Assembly (NCBI RefSeq): GCF_001042485.2
Contig: NZ_LBMN02000039.1
Span: 1 to 64,000, forward strand
Reading direction: 5' to 3'
DNA: 64,000 bases
DNA from: Bacillus paralicheniformis
GTDB taxonomy: Bacteria > Bacillota > Bacilli > Bacillales > Bacillaceae
The translations under genes and the position numbers were made by a program. Below, one piece after another: positions 33,247 to 41,832 of the stretch. The stretch's first letter is position 1, and each line of letters opens with the position of its first letter. The notes beneath the pieces are model-generated. The model worked only from the letters and a program-made list of their open reading frames with translations, searched no databases and was not told where the DNA came from.

Positions 33247-34653
33247 ATGGAGAGAACATCAGTGAAACGTGACAAAAAAGGATCATCAGCAGAATTAAAA
33301 GTCGGACAGCAATTTCCGCTGACGATCAAGCGCCTCGGCATCAATGGCGAAGGCGTCGGCTACTTCAAGAAAAAAGTCGTCTTCGTCCCCGGCGCACTGC
33401 CGGGTGAAGAAGTCGTCGTCGAGGCGACAAAGGTTCATCTGAAATTTTCCGAAGGGCGGGTCAAAAAGGTGCGCAAGCGTTCAGAGCACCGCGTCAAGCC
33501 GCCCTGCATCATCTATGAGCAATGCGGGGGCTGCCAGCTCCAGCATCTGGCTTATGAAGAGCAGCTGAAAGGAAAACGGGACATCGTCATTCAATCGCTC
33601 GAACGGCACACCCGTTTTGACATCGGCAAAATGGACATCAGGCCGACGATCGGCATGGAAAACCCGTGGCACTACCGGAATAAAAGCCAGTTTCAACTCG
33701 GGCTTTCGAAAAATGGAAAGATGGTAGCAGGGCTGTACGGCCTTGACTCACACCGGCTTGTCCCGATTACGGAATGCATCGTTCAGCATCCGGCGACGAA
33801 CAAAACGACACAAACCGTCAAGCAGATTCTTGAAGACTTCGGCATTTCCGTCTACAACGAACGGAAGCGAACGGGCGACGTCCGCACGATCGTGACGAGG
33901 GTCGGCTTTGAGACGGGGGAAGTGCAAGTTGTCATTGTCACGTCAAAAGAAGACCTGCCGCGCAAGGAGCTCATTGCAGAAGAAATCAAAAAGCGTCTGC
34001 CTGAAGTGACATCCGTAATTCAAAACGTCAACAAAGCCAAGACATCGGTTATCTTCGGCGATGATACAAGGCTCCTAGCCGGCAATATGGTCATTCAGGA
34101 ATTTCTCGGCGAGGTTACGTTTGAGCTGAGCGCACGCGCTTTTTTTCAGCTTAATCCGATCCAGACGGTCAAGCTGTATGACGAAGTGAAAAAAGCGGCG
34201 AAACTGAGCGGGCGCGAAAAAGTCGTCGACGCCTACTGCGGCGTCGGCACAATCGGAATGTGGATCGCCGACGGAGCAAAAGAAATCCGCGGCATGGACG
34301 TTATCAAAGAATCGATCGATGACGCCAACCAAAACGCCAAAAAGCACGGAATTGAAAATGCGCGTTATGTCACAGGAACGGCGGAGCACTGGCTGCCGAA
34401 ATGGACTAAAGAAGGCTTCAGGCCTGACGTCGTCATCGTCGATCCGCCAAGAACAGGCTGTGACCGCACCTTCCTTGATACGATCAGGCAGGTTAAGCCG
34501 AAGCGGTTCGTTTATGTCTCATGCAATCCGTCAACACTTGCGAAAGATTTGCAGTACTTAGCGAAGGATTACCATGTCGAATACATTCAGCCTGTCGATA
34601 TGTTTCCGCAGACGGCGCACGTCGAATCGGTCGTATCGCTGAAGCTGAAATAA
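33247..34653 (+). CDS. rlmCD: 23S rRNA (uracil-5-)-methyltransferase, RumA family
   Basis: A 468-residue protein: an N-terminal TRAM domain ([20 protein letters not shown]), iron-sulfur cysteines ([11 protein letters not shown]), the SAM motif [14 protein letters not shown] and the catalytic cysteine in [14 protein letters not shown]. subtilis RlmCD (YfjO) methylates U747 and U1939 of 23S rRNA; the size and place after yfjP match. The start lies 2 bp after the yfjP stop, with GGAGGAG inside yfjP. A terminator follows. Confidence 0.93.
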   Translation: MERTSVKRDKKGSSAELKVGQQFPLTIKRLGINGEGVGYFKKKVVFVPGALPGEEVVVEATKVHLKFSEGRVKKVRKRSEHRVKPPCIIYEQCGGCQLQHLAYEEQLKGKRDIVIQSLERHTRFDIGKMDIRPTIGMENPWHYRNKSQFQLGLSKNGKMVAGLYGLDSHRLVPITECIVQHPATNKTTQTVKQILEDFGISVYNERKRTGDVRTIVTRVGFETGEVQVVIVTSKEDLPRKELIAEEIKKRLPEVTSVIQNVNKAKTSVIFGDDTRLLAGNMVIQEFLGEVTFELSARAFFQLNPIQTVKLYDEVKKAAKLSGREKVVDAYCGVGTIGMWIADGAKEIRGMDVIKESIDDANQNAKKHGIENARYVTGTAEHWLPKWTKEGFRPDVVIVDPPRTGCDRTFLDTIRQVKPKRFVYVSCNPSTLAKDLQYLAKDYHVEYIQPVDMFPQTAHVESVVSLKLK

Positions 34654-34677
34654 AACGCCTTTTTAAAGGCGTTTTTT
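34652..34677 (+). terminator. Terminator of rlmCD
   Basis: AACGCCTTT / AAAGGCGTT is followed by a T run. Confidence 0.85.
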
Positions 34678-34700
34678 AGCGGAACCAAAAGGGGGGTCAT

Positions 34701-35174
34701 ATGATGAAAAGACTCTGCATCATCCCGTGCGGGGCGAAGAAAATCTGGGATGTCGATCCGGGCATCGGCCCGTCCGCCGCAAAGGATGTCTATCTGAGTC
34801 CGTTTCATCGGGCGTGCCGCGCATATGCGCAGACGTTTTTTGCGGATTGGGTGATTCTTTCAGCAAAACACGGTTTTTTAAAACCGGAAGATATCGTTCC
34901 TGAAAACTATGATGTCACATTCGGGATGGACCACCCGGAGATTATGGCGGATGATGAGCTGAAGGCGCAAGGTGAACGGAAAAACTTGATGGATTATGAC
35001 GAAATCGTTATGCTCGGCGGGAAAAAATACAGGCCTGTTTTGAGGAACGTGTTTGGCAGCCGCCAGCAGATCACTTACCCGCTGGCGGGCTATCGGGGAA
35101 TCGGCTATATGCTGCAGGCGCTGAAGCGGGCTGTCGATGAAGGCCGGGAGCTTAGTGAACCTGAAAACAACTGA
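34701..35174 (+). CDS. yfjM: DUF6884-type protein YfjM
   Basis: A 157-residue protein with the N-terminal CIIPCGAKKIWD and ILSAKHGFLKPEDIV motifs of the DUF6884 group, thought to resemble a nucleoside-transfer fold; no activity is established. Its place after rlmCD matches yfjM in B. subtilis. ATG at 34701 or 34704 follows GGGGGG; the second has better spacing. Confidence 0.7.
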   Translation: MMKRLCIIPCGAKKIWDVDPGIGPSAAKDVYLSPFHRACRAYAQTFFADWVILSAKHGFLKPEDIVPENYDVTFGMDHPEIMADDELKAQGERKNLMDYDEIVMLGGKKYRPVLRNVFGSRQQITYPLAGYRGIGYMLQALKRAVDEGRELSEPENN

Positions 35175-35269
35175 AGAGAAAGTGAGTTTTTTAAAATCGC
35201 TGGCGGGTTTGCCTAAATAAGGGCAGGGCATGATCTGGAAGGCATTTGTTTGGCGGCTGGGATATCTGG

Positions 35270-35305
35270 AGGCAAAATGAAATATTCATTTTTGCCTCTT
35301 TTTTT
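35270..35305 (+). terminator. Terminator of yfjM
   Basis: The arms AGGCAAAATGAA and TTCATTTTTGCCT (one bulge) are followed by seven T. Confidence 0.7.
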
Positions 35306-35316
35306 ATGCAATTTTT

Positions 35317-35342
35317 TGTAACAAAAAGAGGTTCAGCGGTAC
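35317..35342 (+). promoter_or_regulatory. Possible ECF sigma autoregulatory promoter
   Basis: TGTAAC, the usual ECF -35 core, is followed 14 bp later by CGGTAC in place of a CGTC-type -10. The spacing is shorter than the common 15-17 bp, so the call is weak. Confidence 0.33.
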
Positions 35343-35390
35343 TAATAAGTGAATGGAAAAATAGCGGCAGCCCAGCCGGGGAGGGGCTTT

Positions 35391-35885
35391 ATGAAGCTTG
35401 AGGAAGTCTACAAGAGTATTCAGCCTTCCGTTTATGCCTTTTTCTACGTTAAGACATTTCATAAAGAAACAGCGGAAGATTTAACACAGGAAGTATTTTA
35501 TCAGGCTGTGAAAGGCTATCATACATTTTCGGGAAAGTCGACAATCAAAACATGGGTGTTTGCGATTGCTAAAAATGTGTTGAAAAAACACTTTCGTTCA
35601 GGAGCCTCAAAAGCCGGGACAAACACGATATTTCAGCATGAGGAAGCGGCTTGCTTATCTCCTGAAGAACACCTTCTGAAAACCGAGAAAGAGCGGCGGC
35701 TTCTCGAGGAAATCAACCGGCTTGATGAGGTTTCAAAGGAAATTGTCACCCTCCGTATCTACGGAGAATTATCATTTAAAGAAATCGGCATGCTCACAGG
35801 CAAAACCGAAAACTATGCCAGGGTCGGGTTTCACAGAGCAAAGCTCAAGCTACAGCAAGAAATGGAGGGCTATGATGAAGGATAA
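35391..35885 (+). CDS. ECF-type RNA polymerase sigma factor
   Basis: A 164-residue two-domain sigma factor. Region 2 includes AEDLTQEVFYQAVKGYHTF and IKTWVFAIAKNVLKKHFR. Region 4 includes LDEVSKEIVTLRIYGELSFKEIGMLTGKTENYARVGFHRAK, a helix-turn-helix for -35 recognition. ATG 35391 is set by GGGGAGGGG. The next gene overlaps its end and encodes the likely anti-sigma factor. It could be one of the YlaC/SigM-like group, but I cannot name it. Confidence 0.87.
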   Translation: MKLEEVYKSIQPSVYAFFYVKTFHKETAEDLTQEVFYQAVKGYHTFSGKSTIKTWVFAIAKNVLKKHFRSGASKAGTNTIFQHEEAACLSPEEHLLKTEKERRLLEEINRLDEVSKEIVTLRIYGELSFKEIGMLTGKTENYARVGFHRAKLKLQQEMEGYDEG

Positions 35886-36438
35886 GGAACGCAGTGTATT
35901 CAAAGATTTGCTTCCTTTATACCATGAGGGGCTGTTAAGCAAAGAGTCGGCTGAATGGATTGAGGAAGCGGCCGAAAACGATGAAGAGCTTCAAAAGCTT
36001 TTGAAGATGACGGAGGCCGAGCTTCCGAAGGAACATATCGAATCGACTGTTCATGAAAGTCAAATGTTTAAAAAAATCAATCGGAAGCTCTCCTTGTACC
36101 AATTGATGTTTACAGCCATTTCGTTTTTTCTCGCGATTCACACATCCCTGTTAAATGAGAGCTTCGGCTTTATTTTGTGGTACGCCGTGCTTGGGCTTGC
36201 GGTGTACTTGTTTTACCGGGATATGAAACTTGTGATTCTCCTCTCCTTTGCGCCGATTTTCATTTGGGGGATGGGGGATATTCTGGCCAGCTGGGATGCA
36301 GCCGACGGTACAGGGGTTGTGGAGCACCTGCTGTATTCTGTCTTTGGCGCTTTCATGCTTGCTGTTATTCACTGTTTTTTCGCCGCGGCCGGGATGATGA
36401 TCGGATGGCTGTTCTTAAAGCTGAAAGAAAGTAGTTGA
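35875..36438 (+). CDS. Probable membrane anti-sigma factor
   Basis: A 187-residue protein. The first 65 residues resemble anti-sigma domains (FKDLLPLYHEGLLSKESAEWIEEAAE), but the CxxC zinc ligands usual in ZAS domains are absent. Four hydrophobic segments follow (from about residue 80). The ATG at 35875 overlaps the sigma gene by 11 bp; GGAGGG precedes it. By position it should hold the sigma factor at the membrane; this is inference. Confidence 0.72.
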   Translation: MKDKERSVFKDLLPLYHEGLLSKESAEWIEEAAENDEELQKLLKMTEAELPKEHIESTVHESQMFKKINRKLSLYQLMFTAISFFLAIHTSLLNESFGFILWYAVLGLAVYLFYRDMKLVILLSFAPIFIWGMGDILASWDAADGTGVVEHLLYSVFGAFMLAVIHCFFAAAGMMIGWLFLKLKESS

Positions 36439-36439
36439 T

Positions 36440-37165
36440 ATGATGAAAAAGAAAATCTTGTATAGCGTATTGATCGTGCTGCTCGTTTCTTTTGTGCTTG
36501 CCGCATATAACGCCTTCAACGGAAATCCCGTAAGCAAGAAGCTGTCTCAAACGGCGCTTGAGCATTATTTGACTGACCGCTATCCTGAAAAAGACTTGCG
36601 GATCGACAGCGGGCTTTATAATTTCAAGTTCTCCGAATATGTATTTGAAGTCACGGATACCGGTGATCAAAAGCGCAAAGATCCCTATCTGTTTTCTTTG
36701 AGAGGGTTTGTTCAACCAGAAGTACACACGGACGGTATCTATGAAGAGAACCTCAACGAACCGCTGATGGAGCGGCTTGGAGAAGAAGCCGGAAAAGAAA
36801 TCAAAACGTTTTTATCGAAAAGCATAAACCATCTGAAAGACGTTGACGTGCATGTGGAAGTATTAAAAGGAAAGCTGAAAGAGGACGCAAAATGGGAGAA
36901 AAGCCTCCGCTTAGAGCGGCCGATGGAGATTCATATTTTACTTGATGCCGCAAATGCCGACCGAAAAGACGTATACAAAACGGCGCAAAAGATTCAGCGC
37001 CTGTTGAATGAAGAAAGGTACGACTATGAAAGCGTGACGATTAATGCCAACATTTTTGAGGGGGAAGATATCAAAGACGACGAGACCGGCTATGTCAAAT
37101 ACAGCACCTTCTTTGAAAAAAATACGGATACCAGGCTGAAGGATGTTGAGGAGCTAAATGAGTAG
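36440..37165 (+). CDS. YfjL-like membrane-anchored protein, copy 1
   Basis: A 241-residue protein with one N-terminal membrane segment (ILYSVLIVLLVSFVLAAYNAF) and an extracellular domain of about 215 residues. It is clearly paralogous to the protein at 41060-41734: shared YNAF.GNP, YNFKF.EY.F.V.D and GYVKYS motifs occur in the same order. B. subtilis YfjL is the likely relative; function unknown. It begins one base after the anti-sigma stop, so it is the third gene of the ECF operon. Confidence 0.68.
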   Translation: MMKKKILYSVLIVLLVSFVLAAYNAFNGNPVSKKLSQTALEHYLTDRYPEKDLRIDSGLYNFKFSEYVFEVTDTGDQKRKDPYLFSLRGFVQPEVHTDGIYEENLNEPLMERLGEEAGKEIKTFLSKSINHLKDVDVHVEVLKGKLKEDAKWEKSLRLERPMEIHILLDAANADRKDVYKTAQKIQRLLNEERYDYESVTINANIFEGEDIKDDETGYVKYSTFFEKNTDTRLKDVEELNE

Positions 37166-37194
37166 CGATCCATCCTTCAGTCTGAAAGGTTAGA

Positions 37195-37770
37195 TCAGAT
37201 GTGCAAACCGCCGCAGAAAGCGGCGGTTATCTGTTTAATATAAGTGTCTTTAGCGACTTTTTGAAACCGGCCGTCAGCCAATACGCCAGAAGAGAAGTAT
37301 CCGTATAAAGATGACAGAAAAGCGAAGGCCTGTGAATCCGCATCTCCCTTTTTCATCAGGCTTTTGTCCTGCATCGTTTGAAAGTAGTCTGTTAAATAAC
37401 GAAGGAGTTCTTCCATATGCTTTAACAGAGAACCGAAAAGATCAGTCATCCTTCCGCCGTCTTGAACAGCGATAAGGTAGAGGGGCTTGTTTTTTTCCAT
37501 ATGAAGCAAATACGATTCTGCAATCAATGTTAAGTCATTCTCCAGGTTCCAAGTGATATCATTTTCAAATACGCGCTGAAAGGCTGGTATATAAGAAAAT
37601 TGCTGAACGGCCGCTTCCAAAAGTCCGAGCTTTGTGTTGAAGTGGCGATAGACCGTCATCTCGCTGACGCCTGAATGGAGCGCGATATCCTTTACCGTCA
37701 CCGACTTGAAACCGTATTTTTGCATTAAGTCTAAAGCAGCAGATATGATCCGTTCGTTCGTCTCTTGCAA
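37195..37770 (-). CDS. TetR family transcriptional regulator
   Basis: A 191-residue protein with the N-terminal TetR helix-turn-helix (KYGFKSVTVKDIALHSGVSEMTVYRHF) and a helical ligand domain. It is divergent from the glycosyltransferase gene, with a palindrome between them, so it probably represses that gene and itself. A GC-rich hairpin (37208-37226) overlaps its 3' end and may act as a weak terminator. The ligand is unknown. Confidence 0.88.
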   Translation of the reverse strand: MQETNERIISAALDLMQKYGFKSVTVKDIALHSGVSEMTVYRHFNTKLGLLEAAVQQFSYIPAFQRVFENDITWNLENDLTLIAESYLLHMEKNKPLYLIAVQDGGRMTDLFGSLLKHMEELLRYLTDYFQTMQDKSLMKKGDADSQAFAFLSSLYGYFSSGVLADGRFQKVAKDTYIKQITAAFCGGLHI

Positions 37771-37795
37771 AGGTGTATACCCCCATTTTATGATA

Positions 37796-37811
37796 GTTAG
37801 TAGTAACTAAC
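37796..37811. promoter_or_regulatory. Candidate TetR operator
   Basis: The perfect inverted repeat GTTAGT-AGTA-ACTAAC lies between the divergent regulator and glycosyltransferase genes. Confidence 0.6.
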
Positions 37812-37877
37812 ACCAGTCTAATCAGGCGCTGAATTGATGTCAACCCGTTTCAAAAAGGATAAAAAGGAGTTTTAATC

Positions 37878-39071
37878 ATGAAAAATATTTTAATCGTCAA
37901 TTTTCCGGCGGAAGGGCATGTCAATCCTACATTAGGGATCACCAAAGCATTTGCTGACAGAGGCGACAATGTGCACTATCTTTCAACAGAAAAGTATAAA
38001 GACAGGCTGGAGGGCGTCGGGGCTACCGTCCATTTATACAAAGATCTGGTAAGAAACGCGCATATTGATCCGAATTCACCGTCCGGCCTTCTTGAATTTT
38101 TAAAAATTCATCTCAAAACCTCGCTGTATATTTTAGACATTGTAAAAGAGCTGTCCAAAAGCATTTCGTTCGATGCCGTGTATTATGACACATTCGGTGC
38201 AGGTGAATTGGTCAGGGATTATTTGAACATTCCGGGAATCGCTTCGTCGGCTTCATTTCTCTTCGGACAAGAACATATGAAGATTCTGCCGCTGCATCCG
38301 GATTCAGGCGCGGAGCTGCACTTGGACAAAGAATGTGAAGACATGCTTAGTGAACTGAAAGAAAAGTACGGCGTCTCACCTAGGCATACAGGACAGTTTA
38401 TGAGCAATCAGGCGGAGTTGACGGTTGTGTATACAAGCCGGTATTTTCAGCCTGAAAGCGACCGTTTTGGGGATGATGTGCTGTTTATCGGTCCGCGTTT
38501 TCCGAAGCGCCTGGACAAGACCGATTTTCCGATAGAATCGTTAAAGAATGAGAAAGTCATTTATATTTCAATGGGAACCGTACTTGGTAAAACTGAGGAT
38601 TTTTTCAATATGTGCATCGATGCATTCCGTGATTTCGACGGCAAGGTTGTCATCGCCGCCGGCGAAAAGTCGAACTACGCGGATATAAAAGAAGTGCCGG
38701 ATCATTTTATCATTGCACCGTATGTGCCGCAATTAGAGGTGCTTAAAGAAGCCGATGTGTTCATCACCCACGGCGGCATGAACAGCGTCAATGAAGGCAT
38801 TCATTACCGTGTCCCGATGGTCGTGCTTCCGCATGATAAAGATCAGCCGATGATCGCCCAGCGCCTGAAAGAACTGAATGCTGGATATCCGCTGTTTACA
38901 GAAGAGGTCAATGCTGAAAGATTGAGGGATGCAGCAGAACAAGTACTTACTGACGGAAAGTATCAGGAAGGCATTCAAAAAATTGATGAAAGCTTCAGCA
39001 ACTGCATGGACATGATAGACGCATTGGCGCGCATTGATGAATATACGGCGCGGAAATCGCTGCAGCCTTAA
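37878..39071 (+). CDS. UDP-glycosyltransferase, macrolide/YjiC type (GT1)
   Basis: A 397-residue GT-B enzyme of the MGT family. The N-terminal catalytic histidine is in FPAEGHVNPTLGI; the donor-binding C-terminal motif is VPQLEVLKEADVFITHGGMNSVNEGIHYRVPMVVLP. Relatives from B. licheniformis glucosylate flavonoids, macrolides and other small hydroxy compounds using UDP-glucose. Its own TetR regulator suggests induction by such compounds. AAAGGAG precedes the ATG. The terminator after the stop carries repeat copy B. Confidence 0.9.
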   Translation: MKNILIVNFPAEGHVNPTLGITKAFADRGDNVHYLSTEKYKDRLEGVGATVHLYKDLVRNAHIDPNSPSGLLEFLKIHLKTSLYILDIVKELSKSISFDAVYYDTFGAGELVRDYLNIPGIASSASFLFGQEHMKILPLHPDSGAELHLDKECEDMLSELKEKYGVSPRHTGQFMSNQAELTVVYTSRYFQPESDRFGDDVLFIGPRFPKRLDKTDFPIESLKNEKVIYISMGTVLGKTEDFFNMCIDAFRDFDGKVVIAAGEKSNYADIKEVPDHFIIAPYVPQLEVLKEADVFITHGGMNSVNEGIHYRVPMVVLPHDKDQPMIAQRLKELNAGYPLFTEEVNAERLRDAAEQVLTDGKYQEGIQKIDESFSNCMDMIDALARIDEYTARKSLQP

Positions 39072-39081
39072 TAGAAAGCCC

Positions 39082-39102
39082 AGCCGCTTTACCAAGCGGC
39101 TT
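39082..39102 (+). terminator. Glycosyltransferase terminator, left copy of duplicated target
   Basis: AGCCGCTT / AAGCGGCT hairpin, identical over 21 bp to 39281-39301. Its T run is missing because the element starts here. Confidence 0.75.
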
Positions 39103-39279
39103 CAGCGTGTCGACAAACCCTCGCATTCGTTGTCAGGCCTGCGCGTCGGTGCTCACGAATTCCAACATTCGCTGTGCTCCGATGCTCGGCCTTCCTAGAC
39201 TGCAAGGGTTTTCAATCACGCTGAAAGGATGACAAAATCCCAAAACTAAAAGTCGTTTTGGGATTTTGTCAACAATCTG
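39103..39279 (+). mobile_element. Structured interspersed element, copy B (177 bp)
   Basis: The same element as 26559-26793 and in the same orientation. Ends, outer stem and the 3' hairpin (16-bp arms 39231-39246 and 39255-39270) are conserved with only a few substitutions. The 74-nt module of copy A is replaced by 16 nt (39161-39176) that pairs locally (CGAAT / ATTCG). The flanking 21-bp direct repeats are an unrelated terminator hairpin, so the target was duplicated on insertion. Confidence 0.8.
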
Positions 39280-39280
39280 A

Positions 39281-39301
39281 AGCCGCTTTACCAAGCGGCT
39301 T
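39281..39301 (+). terminator. Glycosyltransferase terminator, right copy of duplicated target
   Basis: The second copy of the 21-bp hairpin, followed by the original long T run (to 39307), so termination is kept. Confidence 0.8.
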
Positions 39302-39368
39302 TTTTTTATGCATAAACTCCGCAAAACAGATAAAAATAGAATGAATCATAGATCAGAAAGGATGTTGC

Positions 39369-39692
39369 ATGATGCGCAAACTGTGCGTTTGCCTGCTTCT
39401 CGTCATACCGCTGTCATGTACGGCTGTCATATCTTCTGCCTACGGGGAAACACGCGTTTATCAAGAGTTGACCGACAAGCAAAAAAATGAACTGGCTTCT
39501 TTGCAAAAGGACATTGTGGAAAAGAAAAAACAGCTGATCAATAAGTATGTGGAGTACGGAATCCTTGATCAGGAGAGGGGTAAAGAAATTAAATCTCATA
39601 TTGAGAAGCGCTATGAAAAAGAGCGGGAAAACGGGTTTCTGCCAAAGTTGAAGCACCAAGAAGAAAAGTTTCACAAGCATCATATTCATTAA
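39369..39692 (+). CDS. Small secreted protein, YckD/DUF2680-like
   Basis: A 107-residue protein: signal peptide (RKLCVCLLLVIPLSCTAVISSAYG), then a charged helical part with the DUF2680-type pattern LTDKQKNELASLQKDIVEKKKQLINKYVEYGILD and a histidine-rich tail (HKHHIH). Function unknown. ATG ATG at 39369/39372 follows AAAGGATG. Confidence 0.7.
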   Translation: MMRKLCVCLLLVIPLSCTAVISSAYGETRVYQELTDKQKNELASLQKDIVEKKKQLINKYVEYGILDQERGKEIKSHIEKRYEKERENGFLPKLKHQEEKFHKHHIH

Positions 39693-39721
39693 ACTGAAAT
39701 AGACGGCGCCTCATTTTCTTC

Positions 39722-39766
39722 GTGACAAAAGTGTAAAGACAGGTGTAAACTAATACTCATGTAAAC
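39722..39766 (+). promoter_or_regulatory. niaP promoter region with candidate NiaR operator
   Basis: Three TGTAAA-type units (GTGTAAAG at 39731, GTGTAAAC at 39743 and ATGTAAAC at 39759) overlap a weak promoter (GTGACA, 18 bp, TAAACT). Bacillus NiaR represses NAD biosynthesis and niacin uptake genes through GTGT/ACAC-type operators. Confidence 0.45.
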
Positions 39767-39795
39767 TGCTAAGAGAGTAAAGAGGTGTAGTGAGT

Positions 39796-41001
39796 ATGAA
39801 GAAGAACCGTCCTGTTTCAGAGCGCAGACTGCTTGGCATCGCCGGTCTCGGCTGGCTTTTTGATGCTATGGACGTTGGCATATTATCGTTTATTATCGCC
39901 GCTTTGCACGTGGAATGGAAGTTGACGCCGCAGGAGATGAGCTGGATCGGCAGCGTCAACTCAATCGGCATGGCAGTCGGGGCGTTTGTCTTTGGCCTTT
40001 TGGCTGACCGTGTCGGAAGAAAATACGTTTTTATGATTACGCTGCTGTTTTTCTCGATCGGCAGCGGGTTATCCGCTTTGACGACGACATTGTGGGCATT
40101 TTTAGTCCTGCGCTTTTTCGTCGGTATGGGGCTTGGCGGAGAGCTTCCAGTCGCATCTACACTCGTATCCGAAACGGTTGCGCCGGAGCGGAGGGGAAGA
40201 GTCGTCGTCCTGCTCGAAAGTTTCTGGGCATTCGGCTGGCTGGCCGCAGCGCTCATTTCGTATTTTATTATTCCGGCCTACGGCTGGCAGGTTGCTTTAT
40301 TAATAACCGCGATACCGGCTATTTACGCCTTATATTTGCGGATCGCCCTGCCGGATTCTCCGAAATATGAGAAGCTTGCGCAGGAAAGGAAGCCGACCGT
40401 CGTGGAAAATGTGAAAAACGTCTGGTCCCCCAAATATGCCCGGCCTACGGCCATGCTGTGGATTGTCTGGTTTTGCGTTGTCTTTTCCTACTACGGCATG
40501 TTTCTTTGGCTGCCGAGCGTCATGGTGATGAAAGGATTCAGCATGATCCAGAGCTTTGAGTACGTCTTGATCATGACGCTGGCTCAACTGCCCGGCTATT
40601 TCTCCGCGGCATGGCTGATTGAAAAAGCCGGCCGGAAAATGGTGCTTACCGTCTACTTGTTAGGGACGGCTGTCAGCGCCTACTTCTTCGGATCGGCTGA
40701 ATCGCTGGCGCTTCTGCTTGCGTCAGGTATGTTTTTATCGTTTTTCAACCTTGGTGCCTGGGGCGCGCTTTATGCTTATACGCCTGAACAATACCCGACA
40801 TCAATCAGGGGGACCGGCGCAGGAATGGCAGCCGGCTTTGGCCGAATCGGCGGCATCCTGGGCCCGCTTCTTGTCGGCTATCTCGTCGCCCGGGGAACAG
40901 AGATTTCTATGATCTTTTTGATCTTCTGCGTCGCCGTTATTGCGGCTGTCGCGGTGATCTTCTTTTTGGGGACGGAGACGAAGCAGAAAGAGCTTGCCTA
41001 A
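39796..41001 (+). CDS. niaP: Niacin transporter of the MFS family
   Basis: A 401-residue protein with twelve hydrophobic segments and MFS sugar/organic-acid porter motifs: GLLADRVGRKYVF between segments 2 and 3, and LIEKAGRKMVL. The sequence is of the NiaP (YceI) type, which imports nicotinate/nicotinamide in B. subtilis. ATG 39796 is preferred to GTG 39790 because AGAGGTG then lies 8 nt away. The operator-like repeats upstream support the niacin link. Confidence 0.83.
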   Translation: MKKNRPVSERRLLGIAGLGWLFDAMDVGILSFIIAALHVEWKLTPQEMSWIGSVNSIGMAVGAFVFGLLADRVGRKYVFMITLLFFSIGSGLSALTTTLWAFLVLRFFVGMGLGGELPVASTLVSETVAPERRGRVVVLLESFWAFGWLAAALISYFIIPAYGWQVALLITAIPAIYALYLRIALPDSPKYEKLAQERKPTVVENVKNVWSPKYARPTAMLWIVWFCVVFSYYGMFLWLPSVMVMKGFSMIQSFEYVLIMTLAQLPGYFSAAWLIEKAGRKMVLTVYLLGTAVSAYFFGSAESLALLLASGMFLSFFNLGAWGALYAYTPEQYPTSIRGTGAGMAAGFGRIGGILGPLLVGYLVARGTEISMIFLIFCVAVIAAVAVIFFLGTETKQKELA

Positions 41002-41059
41002 TGTCCGAATTCTCCTTCATAATGGACGGGACGCGAGAATTTGGAAAGAGTTGATTGAA

Positions 41060-41734
41060 TTGAAAAAGAAAGCCATCATTACTGGTCTCTCGTTGTTGAT
41101 TCTTGTGACAGGCTGTTATGTGTATAACGCCTTTTACGGAAATCCGTTCAGCCGCGCGCTGGCTGAACAAAAGCTATCGGCATACTTGCAGGAAGCACAC
41201 GCCGGTGAAACCTTAAATATGAAAGGGAGCTCCTATAATTTCAAGTTTGCTGAATACCTTTTTCGTGTGTCAGATGAGCGGAATGATGAGTACATTTTCA
41301 GCGTGAAAGGCGGATTGCACCCGGCTGTCACAAACGATGGCATCAAAGAAGCCAGACAGGAAAAGACGAGAGCCAGAATAAGCAAAGAAGCCTCAAATGA
41401 GATCAAGAGAGAGCTTGAAAAAAAGCTGAAAAACGTAATTGACGTCCAAGTTTCTCTATCAGGAAGCTATGATGTCAATACAAATTGGAAAAAACTGAAG
41501 CAAACAGAACCGATCGCTGTTACAGTTACCTTGAATTCAGGCCGGGACGGCCGGAGGCAGGTCTATGACCAGGCAAAAGTGGTGAAAAAGTTATTGAGCG
41601 GCTACCATTATGAAAACATTGAGATTGACAGTATGGGCTTAGACGGGGAAGACCGGCCAGGCTATGTGAAGTACAGTGTGCATGTTTTAAAGGACCGTGC
41701 GATAGCCATTGAAGATGTAGAGAAGACGCTTTAA
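41060..41734 (+). CDS. YfjL-like protein, copy 2, possible lipoprotein
   Basis: A protein of about 224 residues paralogous to 36440-37165: YNAFYGNP, YNFKFAEYLFRVSDE and GYVKYS align in order. The N-terminal segment IITGLSLLILVTGCYVYN contains a VTGC lipobox-like site, which copy 1 lacks, so this copy may be lipid-anchored. TTG 41060 is the best start, with AAAGAG 9 nt upstream. Function unknown. Confidence 0.66.
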   Translation: MKKKAIITGLSLLILVTGCYVYNAFYGNPFSRALAEQKLSAYLQEAHAGETLNMKGSSYNFKFAEYLFRVSDERNDEYIFSVKGGLHPAVTNDGIKEARQEKTRARISKEASNEIKRELEKKLKNVIDVQVSLSGSYDVNTNWKKLKQTEPIAVTVTLNSGRDGRRQVYDQAKVVKKLLSGYHYENIEIDSMGLDGEDRPGYVKYSVHVLKDRAIAIEDVEKTL

Positions 41735-41750
41735 CGCCTTCTCTTTTTTT
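41719..41750 (+). terminator. Terminator after YfjL-like copy 2
   Basis: AGAGAAGACG / CGCCTTCTCT followed by T; the stem overlaps the end of the gene. Confidence 0.8.
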
Positions 41751-41780
41751 ATACGGGGGATATATAGGCGATTTGCACTA

Positions 41781-41809
41781 TTGATGTCCAAGGCCGAAGC
41801 GAATAGAAT
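41781..41809 (+). promoter_or_regulatory. Sigma-A promoter of sacXY
   Basis: TTGATG and TAGAAT are separated by 17 bp, with a start expected near 41816, so the leader begins just before the RAT. Confidence 0.6.
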
Positions 41810-41832
41810 CATATTAAGAACAAATATTGACG

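Noticed and set aside
37208..37226. CCGCCGC/GCGGCGG hairpin as a strong terminator of the TetR gene
   Set aside because: Only TTT follows the stem on the minus strand, so strong termination is not supported; kept as a note under the gene.
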